Source: an uncultured Pseudomonas sp.
Lineage (GTDB): Bacteria; Pseudomonadota; Gammaproteobacteria; Pseudomonadales; Pseudomonadaceae
Assembly (NCBI RefSeq): GCF_946885955.1
Contig: NZ_CAMPHI010000042.1
Location: 1-41,786, forward strand
Direction of reading: 5' to 3'
DNA length: 41,786 nucleotides
Part shown: positions 8,911-16,517 of the stretch, one piece after another
Position numbering within the stretch: the first letter of the stretch is position 1
Layout of the letters: each line of letters starts with the position of its first letter
Program-made: the position numbers and the translations under genes
Notes under the pieces: model-generated
Told to the model about the DNA's origin: nothing
The model's database searches: none
The model's input: the letters and a program-made list of their open reading frames with translations, nothing else

Positions 8911-9821
8911 GCGCGCGCATGAGTTTGTTGCTGTTCGCATTCGCCCTACCTGCCTATGCGGACGAGATTGCGATGGAGGATCAATCCCAGCTGCTCGCCG
9001 GCGCCGGGCAGCCCGTCAGCCACACGTACTTTCAGCCCCCGCAGGAAAGCGAGCTCCCGGATAACGCCTTTGGCAAGCTGGTGCAGGAAGGCCGCGCCAT
9101 CTTCGTCGACACCAAAAACCGCGCCCCGGAATTTGTAGGCAACGGCCTTTCCTGCACCAACTGTCACCTGGAGCAGGGCCGCAAGGCCAACTCCGCGCCG
9201 CTGTGGGCGGCGTACACCATGTACCCCGCGTACCGGAAGAAGAACGACAAGGTGAACAGCTACGCCGAGCGGCTGCAGGGGTGTTTTCAGTTCAGCATGA
9301 ACGGCAAGGCGCCGGCAGCGGACGGCCCGGTCATTGCGGCCCTTACCGCCTACTCGTACTGGCTCGCGACCGGCGCACCCAGCGGTCAGGAACTGCCAGG
9401 TCGCGCCTATTCCGAAGTACCGCAACCCGAGGGCGGCTATGACCTTGCCAAAGGGCAGCGGGTGTATGCCGCGCAATGCGCGGTGTGCCATGGCGAGAAT
9501 GGCGAAGGGCAGAAGTCGGGCGCAGACTACGTATTGCCGCCGCTGTGGGGTGCGGATTCGTTCAACTGGGGCGCAGGCATGCATCGGATCAACACCGCCG
9601 CAGCCTTCATCAAGGAGAACATGCCGTTGGGCAAAGGCGGCACCCTGTCGGACGCAGACGCCTGGCATGTGGCGGCGTTTATGAACAGCCACGAACGGCC
9701 GCAGGACCCGCGCTTGATCGATGGCTCGGTGGAAAAGACCCGCGACCGCTACCACGCCAACGATGGCGTAAACCTCTACGGCAAGACGGTTGACGGCAAG
9801 ATCCTGGGCAAGGGCATCTAG
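8907..9821 (+). CDS. tsdA: TsdA, dihaem thiosulfate dehydrogenase
   Basis: 304 aa, with signal peptide ending near PAYADE. Haem 1 binds at CTNCH (83-87) in the family motif GLSCTNCHLEQGRKANSAPLW. Cys126 in ERLQGCFQFSMNG is the expected unusual axial thiolate ligand of haem 1. Haem 2 binds at CAVCH (191-195), with Met239 in NMPLGKGGTLSD as candidate distal ligand. TsdA couples two thiosulfates to tetrathionate (or the reverse) in the periplasm. Overlap with tsdB and the shared strand indicate a two-gene operon. Length and motifs match the family; no defect is seen. A convergent cupin gene follows beyond an inverted repeat at 9889-9930. Confidence 0.93.
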   Translation: MSARMSLLLFAFALPAYADEIAMEDQSQLLAGAGQPVSHTYFQPPQESELPDNAFGKLVQEGRAIFVDTKNRAPEFVGNGLSCTNCHLEQGRKANSAPLWAAYTMYPAYRKKNDKVNSYAERLQGCFQFSMNGKAPAADGPVIAALTAYSYWLATGAPSGQELPGRAYSEVPQPEGGYDLAKGQRVYAAQCAVCHGENGEGQKSGADYVLPPLWGADSFNWGAGMHRINTAAAFIKENMPLGKGGTLSDADAWHVAAFMNSHERPQDPRLIDGSVEKTRDRYHANDGVNLYGKTVDGKILGKGI

Positions 9822-9888
9822 CACGCTGAGCGGCCTGTGCGTGAGAGCGCAGCTATCCGTTGCGATTGTGCAAGTGGGCATAGCAACG

Positions 9889-9930
9889 GTTCAGGCCACC
9901 CACTCAAGAGAGGTCGCAGCTGGCCTGAAC
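9889..9930. terminator. Inverted repeat between convergent tsdA and cupin gene
   Basis: GTTCAGGCCA (9889-9898) and TGGCCTGAAC (9921-9930) are perfect 10-bp complements with a 22-nt loop. The position between convergent stops suits a bidirectional terminator, but no T tract follows on either strand and the loop is long, so the role is inferred from position. Confidence 0.35.
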
Positions 9931-9954
9931 ACCATGCGAAAAAACCGCGTGGGA

Positions 9955-10350
9955 TCAATCAGCGACCCCACTGGTAACCACGGTGAATTTTCGGCTGAAC
10001 TCGAAGACCTCGCAGACACCAGTATGGCCGGCAGGAATCGAGACGGCATCGCCCGGGCCCATCTCGAATCGCTCGCCGGTGTCCATGGTGATGGCGATAC
10101 GCCCCTCGATCAGCACGAAGGCTTCGTCGTTGTCGAAGCGCCAGTCGAACTTCGATGGTTCCGAAGTGAAGAGCGCCACGGCTTTGTACGGGGTTTTCAC
10201 GCCGACGGTGCGCAGCAACTTCATTCGGGTATTGGGGTTGCCTTCGATCACATCATCGCCCAGCGGGTAGTCGAGCCAGCCGTCGGGAGTGTTCAGCGAT
10301 GCCAGGGCTACGGAATCAATTGGGTTGGGGAGCGTAGGGCGAGTGGTCAT
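9955..10350 (-). CDS. Small cupin-domain protein
   Basis: 131 aa. A single cupin barrel is seen: FDWRFDNDEAFVLIEGRIAITMDTGERFEMGPGDAVSIPAGHTGVCEVFEFSRKFTVVTSG. Motif 1 (HX..EXXXXXEG) is degenerate, with Arg/Asp where the two His often stand, but the Glu and the GDAVSIPAGHTG motif 2 are intact. This resembles cupins of the ethanolamine-utilisation/sugar-binding type whose metal site is variable. Function unknown; sensor or isomerase roles are both possible. It is divergent from a TetR gene across two palindromic operator copies (10391-10447) and is the likely regulated target. Confidence 0.8.
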   Translation of the reverse strand: MTTRPTLPNPIDSVALASLNTPDGWLDYPLGDDVIEGNPNTRMKLLRTVGVKTPYKAVALFTSEPSKFDWRFDNDEAFVLIEGRIAITMDTGERFEMGPGDAVSIPAGHTGVCEVFEFSRKFTVVTSGVAD

Positions 10351-10390
10351 CTTTTTCGGTGCCTCGTAACGGATTAGATGGATGAATGAC

Positions 10391-10447
10391 TATGACAAGT
10401 GGCATAGTCGAGGCTCGAGCCTACAGCAAAATATGACAGGTGGCATA
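10391..10447. promoter_or_regulatory. Two copies of a TetR-type palindromic operator
   Basis: TATGACAAGTGGCATA (10391-10406) and TATGACAGGTGGCATA (10432-10447) differ at one base and share the dyad TATGNCA-N2-TGNCATA. Their starts are 41 bp apart, close to four helical turns. They fill the space between the divergent cupin gene (start 10350) and the TetR gene (start 10457); the second copy lies 10 bp before the TetR ATG and contains a GGCATAATT -10-like stretch. Repression of both genes by this regulator is the simplest reading. Confidence 0.7.
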
Positions 10448-10456
10448 ATTTTTTCG

Positions 10457-11068
10457 ATGAACATTTCAACTCGTGATCGGATGATCGTCGGCGCTGCCGA
10501 TCTGCTGCGCCGCAAGGGCATGACCGCAACCAGCATGCGTGAGGTGGTGCGTTACTCGAACACGCCACGCGGCTCCATCGCTCATCACTTCCCAGGCGGC
10601 AAGCGCCAGCTACTCGAAGCCGCTGTTGAACATGCCGGTCGTGAGGTCAGCGAGCCGCTAACACTGCTGTTGAGTAAACATGGCCCCGTAAAAGGCATGC
10701 AGCTATTCGTTGCCTTATGGCGCAAAACCCTGGAAGAAACCGCCTTCCAGGCGGGCTGCGCGGTGCTGGCCGTGGCGGTTGAGCAGTATGTTTCCGACCA
10801 GCGTGGCGAAGCCGAACCTGAACTCGAAGCGCAGATCCAGCTGCAGCTGCTGGATCAGGCCAATGCAATTTTTGGCCAATGGCAGGCCATAGTCGCGCAC
10901 TCGCTGCAGCAGGCGGGAGTGGCTGAGCAGCAGTCGCGCCGCCTGGCGATGCTGGCTATAGCATCCATCGAGGGCTCTGTCGCGCTATGCAGAGCCGCGC
11001 GCAGCGCGGAGCCGCTCGATCTGATTTGGCAAGAACTGCAACGGAGTTTCGAGCGAGAGCTGGCCTAG
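10457..11068 (+). CDS. TetR/AcrR-family regulator, YxaF/LmrA-like
   Basis: 203 aa from the ATG at 10457 (MNISTRDRMIVGAADLLRRKG). Upstream in-frame starts would run through the operator palindromes, so they are rejected. The N-terminal helix-turn-helix is clear: GMTATSMREVVRYSNTPRGSIAHHFPGGKRQLLEAAVEHAG. The HHFPGGK turn is typical of the YxaF/LmrA branch. The C-terminal half is helical and binds an unknown ligand. It probably represses itself and the divergent cupin gene through the two operator copies immediately upstream. Confidence 0.88.
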   Translation: MNISTRDRMIVGAADLLRRKGMTATSMREVVRYSNTPRGSIAHHFPGGKRQLLEAAVEHAGREVSEPLTLLLSKHGPVKGMQLFVALWRKTLEETAFQAGCAVLAVAVEQYVSDQRGEAEPELEAQIQLQLLDQANAIFGQWQAIVAHSLQQAGVAEQQSRRLAMLAIASIEGSVALCRAARSAEPLDLIWQELQRSFERELA

Positions 11069-11099
11069 CGACCTGGCAGGTGTAGAGGCCGCAATGGGT

Positions 11100-11225
11100 A
11101 GGGTGCGATCCCCCTTAGGGTGGGTTAGGCGCACCCTGCCGATAGCAATAAACCAGCAAGATCCGTTGCGCCGTAACCCACCATCGGCGCAACGCAGGGA
11201 GATCGCCTGGTGGGTTACGCGGCGC
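11100..11225. repeat. Cluster of intergenic inverted repeats between convergent TetR genes
   Basis: Three nested palindromes are seen. AGGGTGCG (11100-11107) pairs with CGCACCCT (11130-11137). GTTGCGCCG (11165-11173) pairs perfectly with CGGCGCAAC (11185-11193). GCGCCGTAACCCACCA (11168-11183) pairs with TGGTGGGTTACGCGGCGC (11208-11225). The last two compete for the same left arm. This looks like a composite dispersed repeat and may also stop transcription between the convergent genes. A related arm lies at 85-107. Confidence 0.5.
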
Positions 11226-11314
11226 TCTGCGAAGTCCAACATGCTGATTTTGTTGGGCTTCGTTCCTCAGCACCAACCTACAATTTGCGTCAGCTGCTGG
11301 TCTTGGACAGCTTG

Positions 11315-11896
11315 CTAGGCACCAGCGGCCATGGGCTCCAGCTGGCGCAGGCCGCGCTCGGTCACGGCGTCTATGTAGCTCGGGTCGCCATAGATTCGAG
11401 CGAGCAAGATGGCCCCCTCGAAATCAGCCACTAGTTGTCGCGCCAAACTGTGCGCCTCGGGTTGGCTGTAGCTGGCGCTAAAGAGCTGGGCAAACGCTGC
11501 GGCCCAGTCATCCATGAAGCGCCGAATCGGCTCCATCAGCTCGGCCTTGCCATAGGCCGCATCGACCGAAATCACTCCCATCAGGCAGCCAATCGAGTCG
11601 TCCTGAAACAGCTTCTTGGCCTTGCGTCCCATGCGGGCGAGTCGCTCCTGAGGCGTTTGGCTCTCGTCGGAAGCGATGCAGAACAGCGACTGCGCGAGCT
11701 GTTCATGCGTCCACGCCAGCACATCCCGCAGCAGAGCTTCCTTGTTGGGGTAGTGGTGATAGAAGGACGCCTTGGTCAGCCCGCAAGCAGCCGACAACGC
11801 ATCCATGGTGGTGCCGTTGTAGCCGAGGCGCTTGAAGGTGTGGGCGCAGCGCAGCAGCAATTCATCGCGGGATACTTTCAGGGGGCGCACGGGCAA
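11315..11896 (-). CDS. TetR/AcrR-family regulator of the divergent acyl-CoA operon
   Basis: 193 aa. The DNA-binding domain covers residues about 8-55: RDELLLRCAHTFKRLGYNGTTMDALSAACGLTKASFYHHYPNKEALLRDVL. The C-terminal part (GCLMGVISVDAAYG..., SLARQLVADFEGAILLARIYGD) is a typical ligand and dimerisation domain. The gene is divergent from the crotonase at 12064, and the 167-bp spacer holds a perfect 14-bp palindrome ACCGAACGTTCGGT plus a weaker copy. Such -ACCGAACGNTCGGT- sites are common targets of TetR repressors of fatty-acid or aromatic catabolism. The regulator therefore probably represses the operon and itself, relieved by an acyl-CoA or related inducer. Confidence 0.88.
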   Translation of the reverse strand: MPVRPLKVSRDELLLRCAHTFKRLGYNGTTMDALSAACGLTKASFYHHYPNKEALLRDVLAWTHEQLAQSLFCIASDESQTPQERLARMGRKAKKLFQDDSIGCLMGVISVDAAYGKAELMEPIRRFMDDWAAAFAQLFSASYSQPEAHSLARQLVADFEGAILLARIYGDPSYIDAVTERGLRQLEPMAAGA

Positions 11897-11959
11897 ACCT
11901 GCTCTCGATAAGTCGGGCTGATTCTACGTCATAAGGCTTGGTGCCTCAATTTGACGGTT

Positions 11960-12000
11960 ACCGAATGTTTGTTTAGTGTTTTTCAAACCGAACGTTCGGT
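11960..12000. promoter_or_regulatory. TetR operator: perfect palindrome plus degenerate copy
   Basis: ACCGAACGTTCGGT (11987-12000) is a perfect 14-bp palindrome. ACCGAATGTTTGTT (11960-11973) is a weaker copy 27 bp to the left. Both sit between the divergent TetR gene and the crotonase operon. Confidence 0.7.
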
Positions 12001-12063
12001 AAGTAATTTGAGTGCGCCTGAAATCGCCAGGTAAGCACCTTATCCAGCCAGGAGAGTTCTTTC

Positions 12064-12861
12064 ATGAGCGAAGCAAACAGCGGTTCGGGTCGCGTCACCC
12101 GAGAGCAGCGTGGTCATCTGTTTCTTATCGGCCTCGACCGGGCCGGCAAACGTAACGCCTTCGACAGCCACATGCTCAGCGATCTGGCCCTGGCCTTGGG
12201 CGAGTACGAGCGCAACGATGAGATGCGCTGCGCCGTGGTGTTCGCTCACGGCGAGCATTTCACCGCCGGCCTCGACCTGATGGAGCTGACGCCGAAACTG
12301 GCGTCGGGCGGCTTCAAGTACCCGGACGAGGGCATCGACCCCTGGGGCGTCTCCAAGCCGCGCCGCGCCAAGCCGGTCGTGGTTGCCGTGCAAGGCACCT
12401 GCTGGACCGCCGGCATCGAGCTGGTGCTCAACGCCGACATCGCCATCGCCGCCAGCAACACCCGCTTCGCCCACCTGGAAGTGCTGCGTGGCATTCCACC
12501 ATCCGGCGGCTCCACCGTGCGCTTCACCCAGGCCGCGGGTTGGACCAACGCCATGCGCTACATGCTGACCGGCGAAGAGTTCGGTGCTACCGAGGCGCTG
12601 GCCATGCGTTTGCTGACCGAGGTAGTCGAGCCCGGCCAGGAACTGGCGCGCGCCATCGAATACGCCGAGCGTATTGCCAAGGCCGCCCCGCTGGCGATCA
12701 AGGCCACCTTGCAGTCGGCCTTCCAGGCACGTGACGAAGGTGACGATGCCGCGCTCTCCAAACTCAACGAACTGCTGTTCACGCTGATCAAGAGCGAAGA
12801 CGTGCGTGAAGGCGTGATGGCGATGATGCAAAAACGCGAACCGGCGTTCAAAGGCCGTTAA
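12064..12861 (+). CDS. Enoyl-CoA hydratase/isomerase (crotonase) family protein
   Basis: 265 aa. Crotonase-fold motifs are present. LDRAGKRNAFDSHMLSDLALAL opens the CoA-binding region. AVVFAHGEHFTAGLDLMEL forms the first oxyanion-hole loop and VVVAVQGTCWTAGIELVLNADIAIAA the second. LRGIPPSGGSTVRFTQAAGW gives the catalytic segment. The exact reaction (hydration, isomerisation, C-C cleavage) cannot be read from motifs. It is the first gene of a TetR-controlled plus-strand operon running to 15918 and has a good GGAGAG upstream of its ATG. Two crotonases in one operon suggest breakdown of a branched, cyclic or aromatic acyl-CoA. Confidence 0.88.
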   Translation: MSEANSGSGRVTREQRGHLFLIGLDRAGKRNAFDSHMLSDLALALGEYERNDEMRCAVVFAHGEHFTAGLDLMELTPKLASGGFKYPDEGIDPWGVSKPRRAKPVVVAVQGTCWTAGIELVLNADIAIAASNTRFAHLEVLRGIPPSGGSTVRFTQAAGWTNAMRYMLTGEEFGATEALAMRLLTEVVEPGQELARAIEYAERIAKAAPLAIKATLQSAFQARDEGDDAALSKLNELLFTLIKSEDVREGVMAMMQKREPAFKGR

Positions 12862-12883
12862 CTCTCAAGGGCAGGGGCAAAAG

Positions 12884-12952
12884 ATGCTGCAATACCAAGC
12901 GCCATTGGCGGTATTCACCTTCCTCGCCGAGCAACGGGAGCGTCGCCAATGA
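12884..12952 (+). pseudogene. 22-codon ORF, possible acyl-CoA dehydrogenase remnant or coupling leader
   Basis: ATG at 12884 encodes MLQYQAPLAVFTFLAEQRER plus RQ. Its TGA overlaps the next gene's ATG (ATGA at 12949-12952). A G-rich GGGCAGGGGCAAAAG precedes it. The opening LQYQAPL resembles the start of acyl-CoA dehydrogenases (pattern YxAPLRDMRF), which would belong in this operon. The rest does not, as if an internal deletion fused the ends of such a gene. It may now only couple translation to the hydrolase. Confidence 0.4.
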
Positions 12953-13872
12953 CGCGGCCCGCTTGCGGCAACGCCTTCTCGGTAATTGAACGGCTGACGC
13001 TGGTGGCCGACGACGGCTATCGCCTCGCCGCGACCCGCTATTCCGCCCAGGGACAGCTGCGCGGCAATCTGATCATGGCCGGGGCGACCGGTGTGCAACA
13101 GCGTTTCTATCGCCGCTTCGCCCAGCATGCCAGCGCCCAGGGCTTCAACGTGCTGACGCTCGACTACCGGGGCATCGGCGAGTCCGCCCCTCGGTCGCTG
13201 AAAGGCTTCGAGATGTCCTATCTGGATTGGGGCTTTCGCGACCTGGCAACGGCCGTCGACTTTATGGCCGATGGCGCAACGCCGCTGTTCTGGGTCGGTC
13301 ACTCCTTCGGTGGGCATGCCCTCGGGCTGCTGCCCAATCATCACAAGATCAGCGCCGCCTATTGCTTCGGCACCGGTGCTGGATGGGCTGGGTGGATGCC
13401 CAAGCTGGAGGCGCTCAAGGTTCGCCTGCTGTGGTCCTGCGTCCTGCCGCTGATCGTCGCCCACAAGGGCTATATGGCTTGGAGCATGCTGGGCATGGGC
13501 GACGACCTGCCGCTGGGGGTCTACAAGGATTGGCGGCGCTGGTGTGCTCACCCGCATTACTTTTTCGACGATCCGGCAATGGCCCAGGTCGCCCGTCTTT
13601 ACGCGGAAGTCCGCATGCCCTGCATTTTCGCCAACGCAGTGGACGACCCCTGGGCGCCACCTGCATCGCGGGATGCCTTTATCAAGGGCTACCGCAACGC
13701 CCAGTTGCTGGCGCGCGACCTCTATCCCGCGACTAAGCGGCAGCCCATCGGTCATATGGGCTATTTCCGCGCCTCGGCGACGGAGGTCTGGGATGAGCTA
13801 CTCAACTGGTTCGCGATACAAAACGACAATGCTGCGGCGCAACACCGCACTGGCACGGAGCACGGGCGATGA
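12949..13872 (+). CDS. Alpha/beta hydrolase
   Basis: 307 aa. The nucleophile elbow is GHSFGG (FWVGHSFGGHALGLLP), near residue 122. LIMAGATGVQQRFYRRFAQHASAQGFNVLTLDYRGIGESAP shows the oxyanion region and the family's early strand. The acid is likely in FANAVDDPWAPP and the catalytic His in RQPIGHMGYFR. This subtype (serine-aminopeptidase-like, YheT-like family) acts on esters or thioesters of unknown identity. The ATG overlaps the stop of the tiny upstream ORF, and its own end overlaps the nitroreductase start by ATGA, so translation is coupled along the operon. Confidence 0.88.
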   Translation: MTRPACGNAFSVIERLTLVADDGYRLAATRYSAQGQLRGNLIMAGATGVQQRFYRRFAQHASAQGFNVLTLDYRGIGESAPRSLKGFEMSYLDWGFRDLATAVDFMADGATPLFWVGHSFGGHALGLLPNHHKISAAYCFGTGAGWAGWMPKLEALKVRLLWSCVLPLIVAHKGYMAWSMLGMGDDLPLGVYKDWRRWCAHPHYFFDDPAMAQVARLYAEVRMPCIFANAVDDPWAPPASRDAFIKGYRNAQLLARDLYPATKRQPIGHMGYFRASATEVWDELLNWFAIQNDNAAAQHRTGTEHGR

Positions 13873-14603
13873 ACACGGCAGCGCCACGCCCACACCTTGC
13901 CGACTCCGCCGAGACCTTCCGCGCCTTGGTAGAGAGCCGACGCGCGGTGCGCCGATTCACCGCCGAAGCGGTACCGGAGGCGGTTATCCGCGAATGCCTG
14001 GCGCTGGCCATGTTGGCCCCCAGCTCCTGCAACCTGCAGCCCTGGTCTTTTCAGGTGGTGCGCGACCCCGCGTTGCTCCAGCAACTGCAACAGGTGTGCC
14101 TCGGCCAGAGCGCGGCGCAAGCGCCACTGATCATTGCCGTCCTGGCGCATAGCGACAGCTGGAAGCAGGCCTGTGCCGACGTGCTGCGCTTTTGGCCGGA
14201 GCCGAGCGTGCCCAAGGCCATTACGCACTTCTATGGCAAGACCGCGCCATTTCAATACAACCAGGGCTGGCTGGGTTGGCGTGGTTTGTTCAAGCGGCAG
14301 CTGGTCAGGCTGATGGGGCTGAGGCGCCCGGTCATGCGCAGCCCCAACAGCCTGCAGCAGATGCGCCTGTGGGCCGTGAAGTCGACGGCGCTGGCGGCGC
14401 AGAACCTGATGTTGGCGTTCCAGAGCCACGGCTACAGCACGTGCCCGATGGAGGGCTTCGATGAGCAGCGCCTCAGGCAATTGCTGCCCATTCCAAAGCG
14501 CGCCATTCCGATCATGTTGCTGGCGGTCGGAATGCCGGGAGAACGCGCGGTCTACAACCCACGCTTGCGCTTCCCGCTCGAGCAGAGCGTGTCCTGGTAT
14601 TGA
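13869..14603 (+). CDS. Nitroreductase-family flavoprotein
   Basis: 244 aa. VESRRAVRRFTAEAVPEAVIRECLALAMLAPSSCNLQPWSFQVV is the diagnostic N-terminus with the FMN-phosphate-binding Arg cluster and the SSxNxQPW motif. ALAAQNLMLAFQSHGYSTCPMEGFDEQRLRQLL and IPIMLLAVGMPGE complete the fold. Members reduce nitro groups, quinones, enones or unsaturated acyl chains with NAD(P)H. In this operon a reductase acting on an unsaturated acyl-CoA intermediate is a reasonable guess, not shown. Overlap ATGA with the hydrolase gene. Confidence 0.88.
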   Translation: MNTAAPRPHLADSAETFRALVESRRAVRRFTAEAVPEAVIRECLALAMLAPSSCNLQPWSFQVVRDPALLQQLQQVCLGQSAAQAPLIIAVLAHSDSWKQACADVLRFWPEPSVPKAITHFYGKTAPFQYNQGWLGWRGLFKRQLVRLMGLRRPVMRSPNSLQQMRLWAVKSTALAAQNLMLAFQSHGYSTCPMEGFDEQRLRQLLPIPKRAIPIMLLAVGMPGERAVYNPRLRFPLEQSVSWY

Positions 14604-14636
14604 TCATTCACACAGAACAACAAGAGGACTGCAGCT

Positions 14637-15470
14637 ATGGCCTTTAGCCAAATCGACTACGAAACACACGGGCCGATCCGGATCATCCGCTTCAATCGCC
14701 CGAACAAACGCAACTGCATCGGGCCAACCACTCACCTGGAATTGATCGAAGCCTGGACCCGCTTTCGCGATGACCCGAACGCCCTGGTTGCGATCATCAC
14801 CGGTGCCGGCGACAAGGCATTTTGTGCGGGCGGAGACCTGGAAGCAGGCTTCGATCTGGTGCCCACGACTCCGGACGAGATAGCAGCGCACGACCGCGGT
14901 GAGCGTCCCGGCATCCTCGGCCCGAGCCGCTGGACGGACATCTACAAACCGGTGATCGCCGCGGTGAACGGCGCAGCCTATGCCGGCGGCCTGGAGTGGG
15001 CCTGCTTTGCCGACATGCGCATCGCCGAAGAGCATGCCTCGTTCGGCGTGACCTGCCGGCGCTGGAACATCGGCCTGGCCGATGGCGGCAGCCAACGCCT
15101 GCCGCGCATCGTCGGCATGGGCCGGGCGATGGAGCTGATCCTCACGGGTAAAGTCATCTCCGCTGCGGAAGCGCTCAACATCGGCTTGGCCAATGAAGTC
15201 GTGCCCAAAGGGCGCTCACTGGCGCGGGCGATGGAACTGGCCCAGTTCCTCTGCACCCTGCCGCAACCGGCCATGCGCGCGGACAAGGAGGCCGCTGTCC
15301 GCGGCTACGGCCAGCCCCTGGCGGAAGGTTTGCGTATCGAGGCCGAGTGCTTCAATCGCTCCATTCATCAACCCGAAACCCGCGAAGGGCTGCGTCGCTT
15401 TCTTGAGCGCGACCACCCCGATCGGCGCGCCGATGCGCCAGCCAGGACGCCAGGCCTGGTCAGGGACTGA
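14637..15470 (+). CDS. Second enoyl-CoA hydratase/isomerase (crotonase) family protein
   Basis: 277 aa. IRFNRPNKRNCIGPTTHLELIEA, AIITGAGDKAFCAGGDLEAGFD and VIAAVNGAAYAGGLEWACFADMRIAEEHASFG are the standard crotonase motifs with both oxyanion-hole loops. The catalytic segment reads NIGLADGGSQRLPRIVG. The protein differs clearly from the first crotonase of the operon, so the two probably act on different intermediates. The ATG follows AACAAGAGGACTGCAGCT, giving a good ribosome-binding site, 33 bp after the nitroreductase stop. Confidence 0.88.
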   Translation: MAFSQIDYETHGPIRIIRFNRPNKRNCIGPTTHLELIEAWTRFRDDPNALVAIITGAGDKAFCAGGDLEAGFDLVPTTPDEIAAHDRGERPGILGPSRWTDIYKPVIAAVNGAAYAGGLEWACFADMRIAEEHASFGVTCRRWNIGLADGGSQRLPRIVGMGRAMELILTGKVISAAEALNIGLANEVVPKGRSLARAMELAQFLCTLPQPAMRADKEAAVRGYGQPLAEGLRIEAECFNRSIHQPETREGLRRFLERDHPDRRADAPARTPGLVRD

Positions 15471-15480
15471 GGAGGCCAGC

Positions 15481-15918
15481 ATGCGATATGAACTTCTGTT
15501 GCAGCTGCACCTTTTCGCCGTGGCCTTCTGGCTTGGGGTAGTGGCGGTCGAATACTTGATCGAGCAGGGCAGGGCGCAAAGCCGCAGCCAGGGTTTTACC
15601 GTTGCCCGCCTGCATCGGCGCATCGATATATTCTTCGAAATGCCGGCTTTCACAGTGGTGCTGGTCACCGGCGTACTGCTTATCGAACCCGCACGTTTCG
15701 ACGGCATCTACGCCCTGAAAATTGTGGCCGGTGGTCTCGCCGTTCTCGGCAATCTGTTGTGCCTGGTTCCCGTGCTGAAGCGACACGCATCCGCCGAGGC
15801 GAACGACCTCGCCGAGGTCATCCATCAATCGAAGATGATCGACCGAATCTCCTTGCTAGCCATCCCGGCTGGGCTGCTGGCACTCGCCTGCGGTGTCTAC
15901 CTGGCGGTGCTTCGCTGA
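15481..15918 (+). CDS. Small four-helix inner-membrane protein
   Basis: 145 aa starting at MRYELLLQLHLFAVAFWLGVVAVEYL. The start at 15481 is chosen over an upstream in-frame one because the extension lies inside the crotonase gene in another frame, and GGAGGCC precedes this ATG. Four hydrophobic stretches at about 5-25, 50-68, 75-97 and 122-143 predict four membrane helices. His10 in helix 1 and HRR at about 42 recall CopD/DUF2269-like haem- or copper-handling proteins, but no family is certain. It closes the TetR-controlled operon. Confidence 0.75.
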   Translation: MRYELLLQLHLFAVAFWLGVVAVEYLIEQGRAQSRSQGFTVARLHRRIDIFFEMPAFTVVLVTGVLLIEPARFDGIYALKIVAGGLAVLGNLLCLVPVLKRHASAEANDLAEVIHQSKMIDRISLLAIPAGLLALACGVYLAVLR

Positions 15919-16078
15919 CACCTTGATAGCGTGCTTAAGGGTTCGCTTGTGGTTGATTGCTGGCTGTTACCAAAGGCAGCTTCGGGGCGGCTGTGGTCAT
16001 TTATGACCGGCCGCTGTCGACTCTTGACGCCAGTGAGAGCCGGCTGAAATCGGCCTGGGACGGAAGGTCTGGTCTGAT

Positions 16079-16116
16079 AATAAATCCGTCCCCGTTTTTC
16101 GCGTCCCCGTTTTTCG
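16079..16116. repeat. Dispersed AATAAATCCGTCCCC element with 15-bp tandem duplication
   Basis: ATAAATCCGTCCCCGTTTTT is followed by an immediate second copy: CGTCCCCGTTTTTCG at 16087-16101 and 16102-16116. The reverse complement, missing one G, is at 34264-34283, and a degenerate version is at 29706-29730. Elements with this core are scattered in gammaproteobacteria and often lie near REP-associated transposases; none is seen here. Confidence 0.55.
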
Positions 16117-16170
16117 AATTATTTTTATGGCTAATAGCCATCCGCCTTTGGGCTTGCCCATCGCGCCTTG

Positions 16171-16440
16171 CCGGGCTAGAGTGCGTCCGTCACGGTCAAT
16201 CCCGTGGCCGGGCGTCAGAACCCGTATTTGTTCGAGGCGCGACAGCGCCATAGCCGTGAAGCAGCAGGCGCTTTTTTCATGCCCGCTGTTTACGCGCATC
16301 TATGGTGGGCCGTGCGGGGCAGGCTTCGGCCTGGCCGGTTCCCTCGGACGCCGGTTTCTGACCCCCGTACGGTCCGCCTCCCAACCGCGTCAGAACGGCG
16401 GGGGCGGCTCCTTAAATAGTTCGAGGAGCATAAGGAAAAT
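16171..16440 (+). promoter_or_regulatory. Structured leader with mutually exclusive hairpins before small genes
   Basis: CACGG (16191-16195) pairs with CCGTG (16202-16206). GGCGC (16236-16240) pairs with GCGCC (16245-16249) around GACA. The same GCGCC can instead pair with GGCGC (16267-16271), directly followed by six T, an intrinsic-terminator form. CAGGC-TTCG-GCCTG at 16320-16333 is a stable UUCG hairpin. Competing anti-terminator and terminator folds suggest transcription attenuation upstream of the two small genes at 16518 and 16780. I recall similar leaders before small unknown genes in other Pseudomonas, and phage P4-type immunity regions are another parallel; neither is demonstrated. 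Confidence 0.5.
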
Positions 16441-16517
16441 GCGCTATCCCCCTTTTACCCAAGGGCTCCGCCTTGGGGCCTGCTGTTACTCGTCCACCTC
16501 CGCCCTGGAGGTGCGTC

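Larger units (their letters stand above)
15919..16517. other. 599-bp gene-free region: repeat plus structured leader
   Basis: No credible protein. The left part carries the end of the catabolic operon and a tandem repeat (16087-16116). The right part (16171-16450) carries a series of hairpins described separately, and runs into the ribosome-binding region of the small gene at 16518. An open frame at 16127-16525 spans the hairpins, but its Arg/Ser/Pro-rich translation looks like a by-product of RNA structure. Confidence 0.6.
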
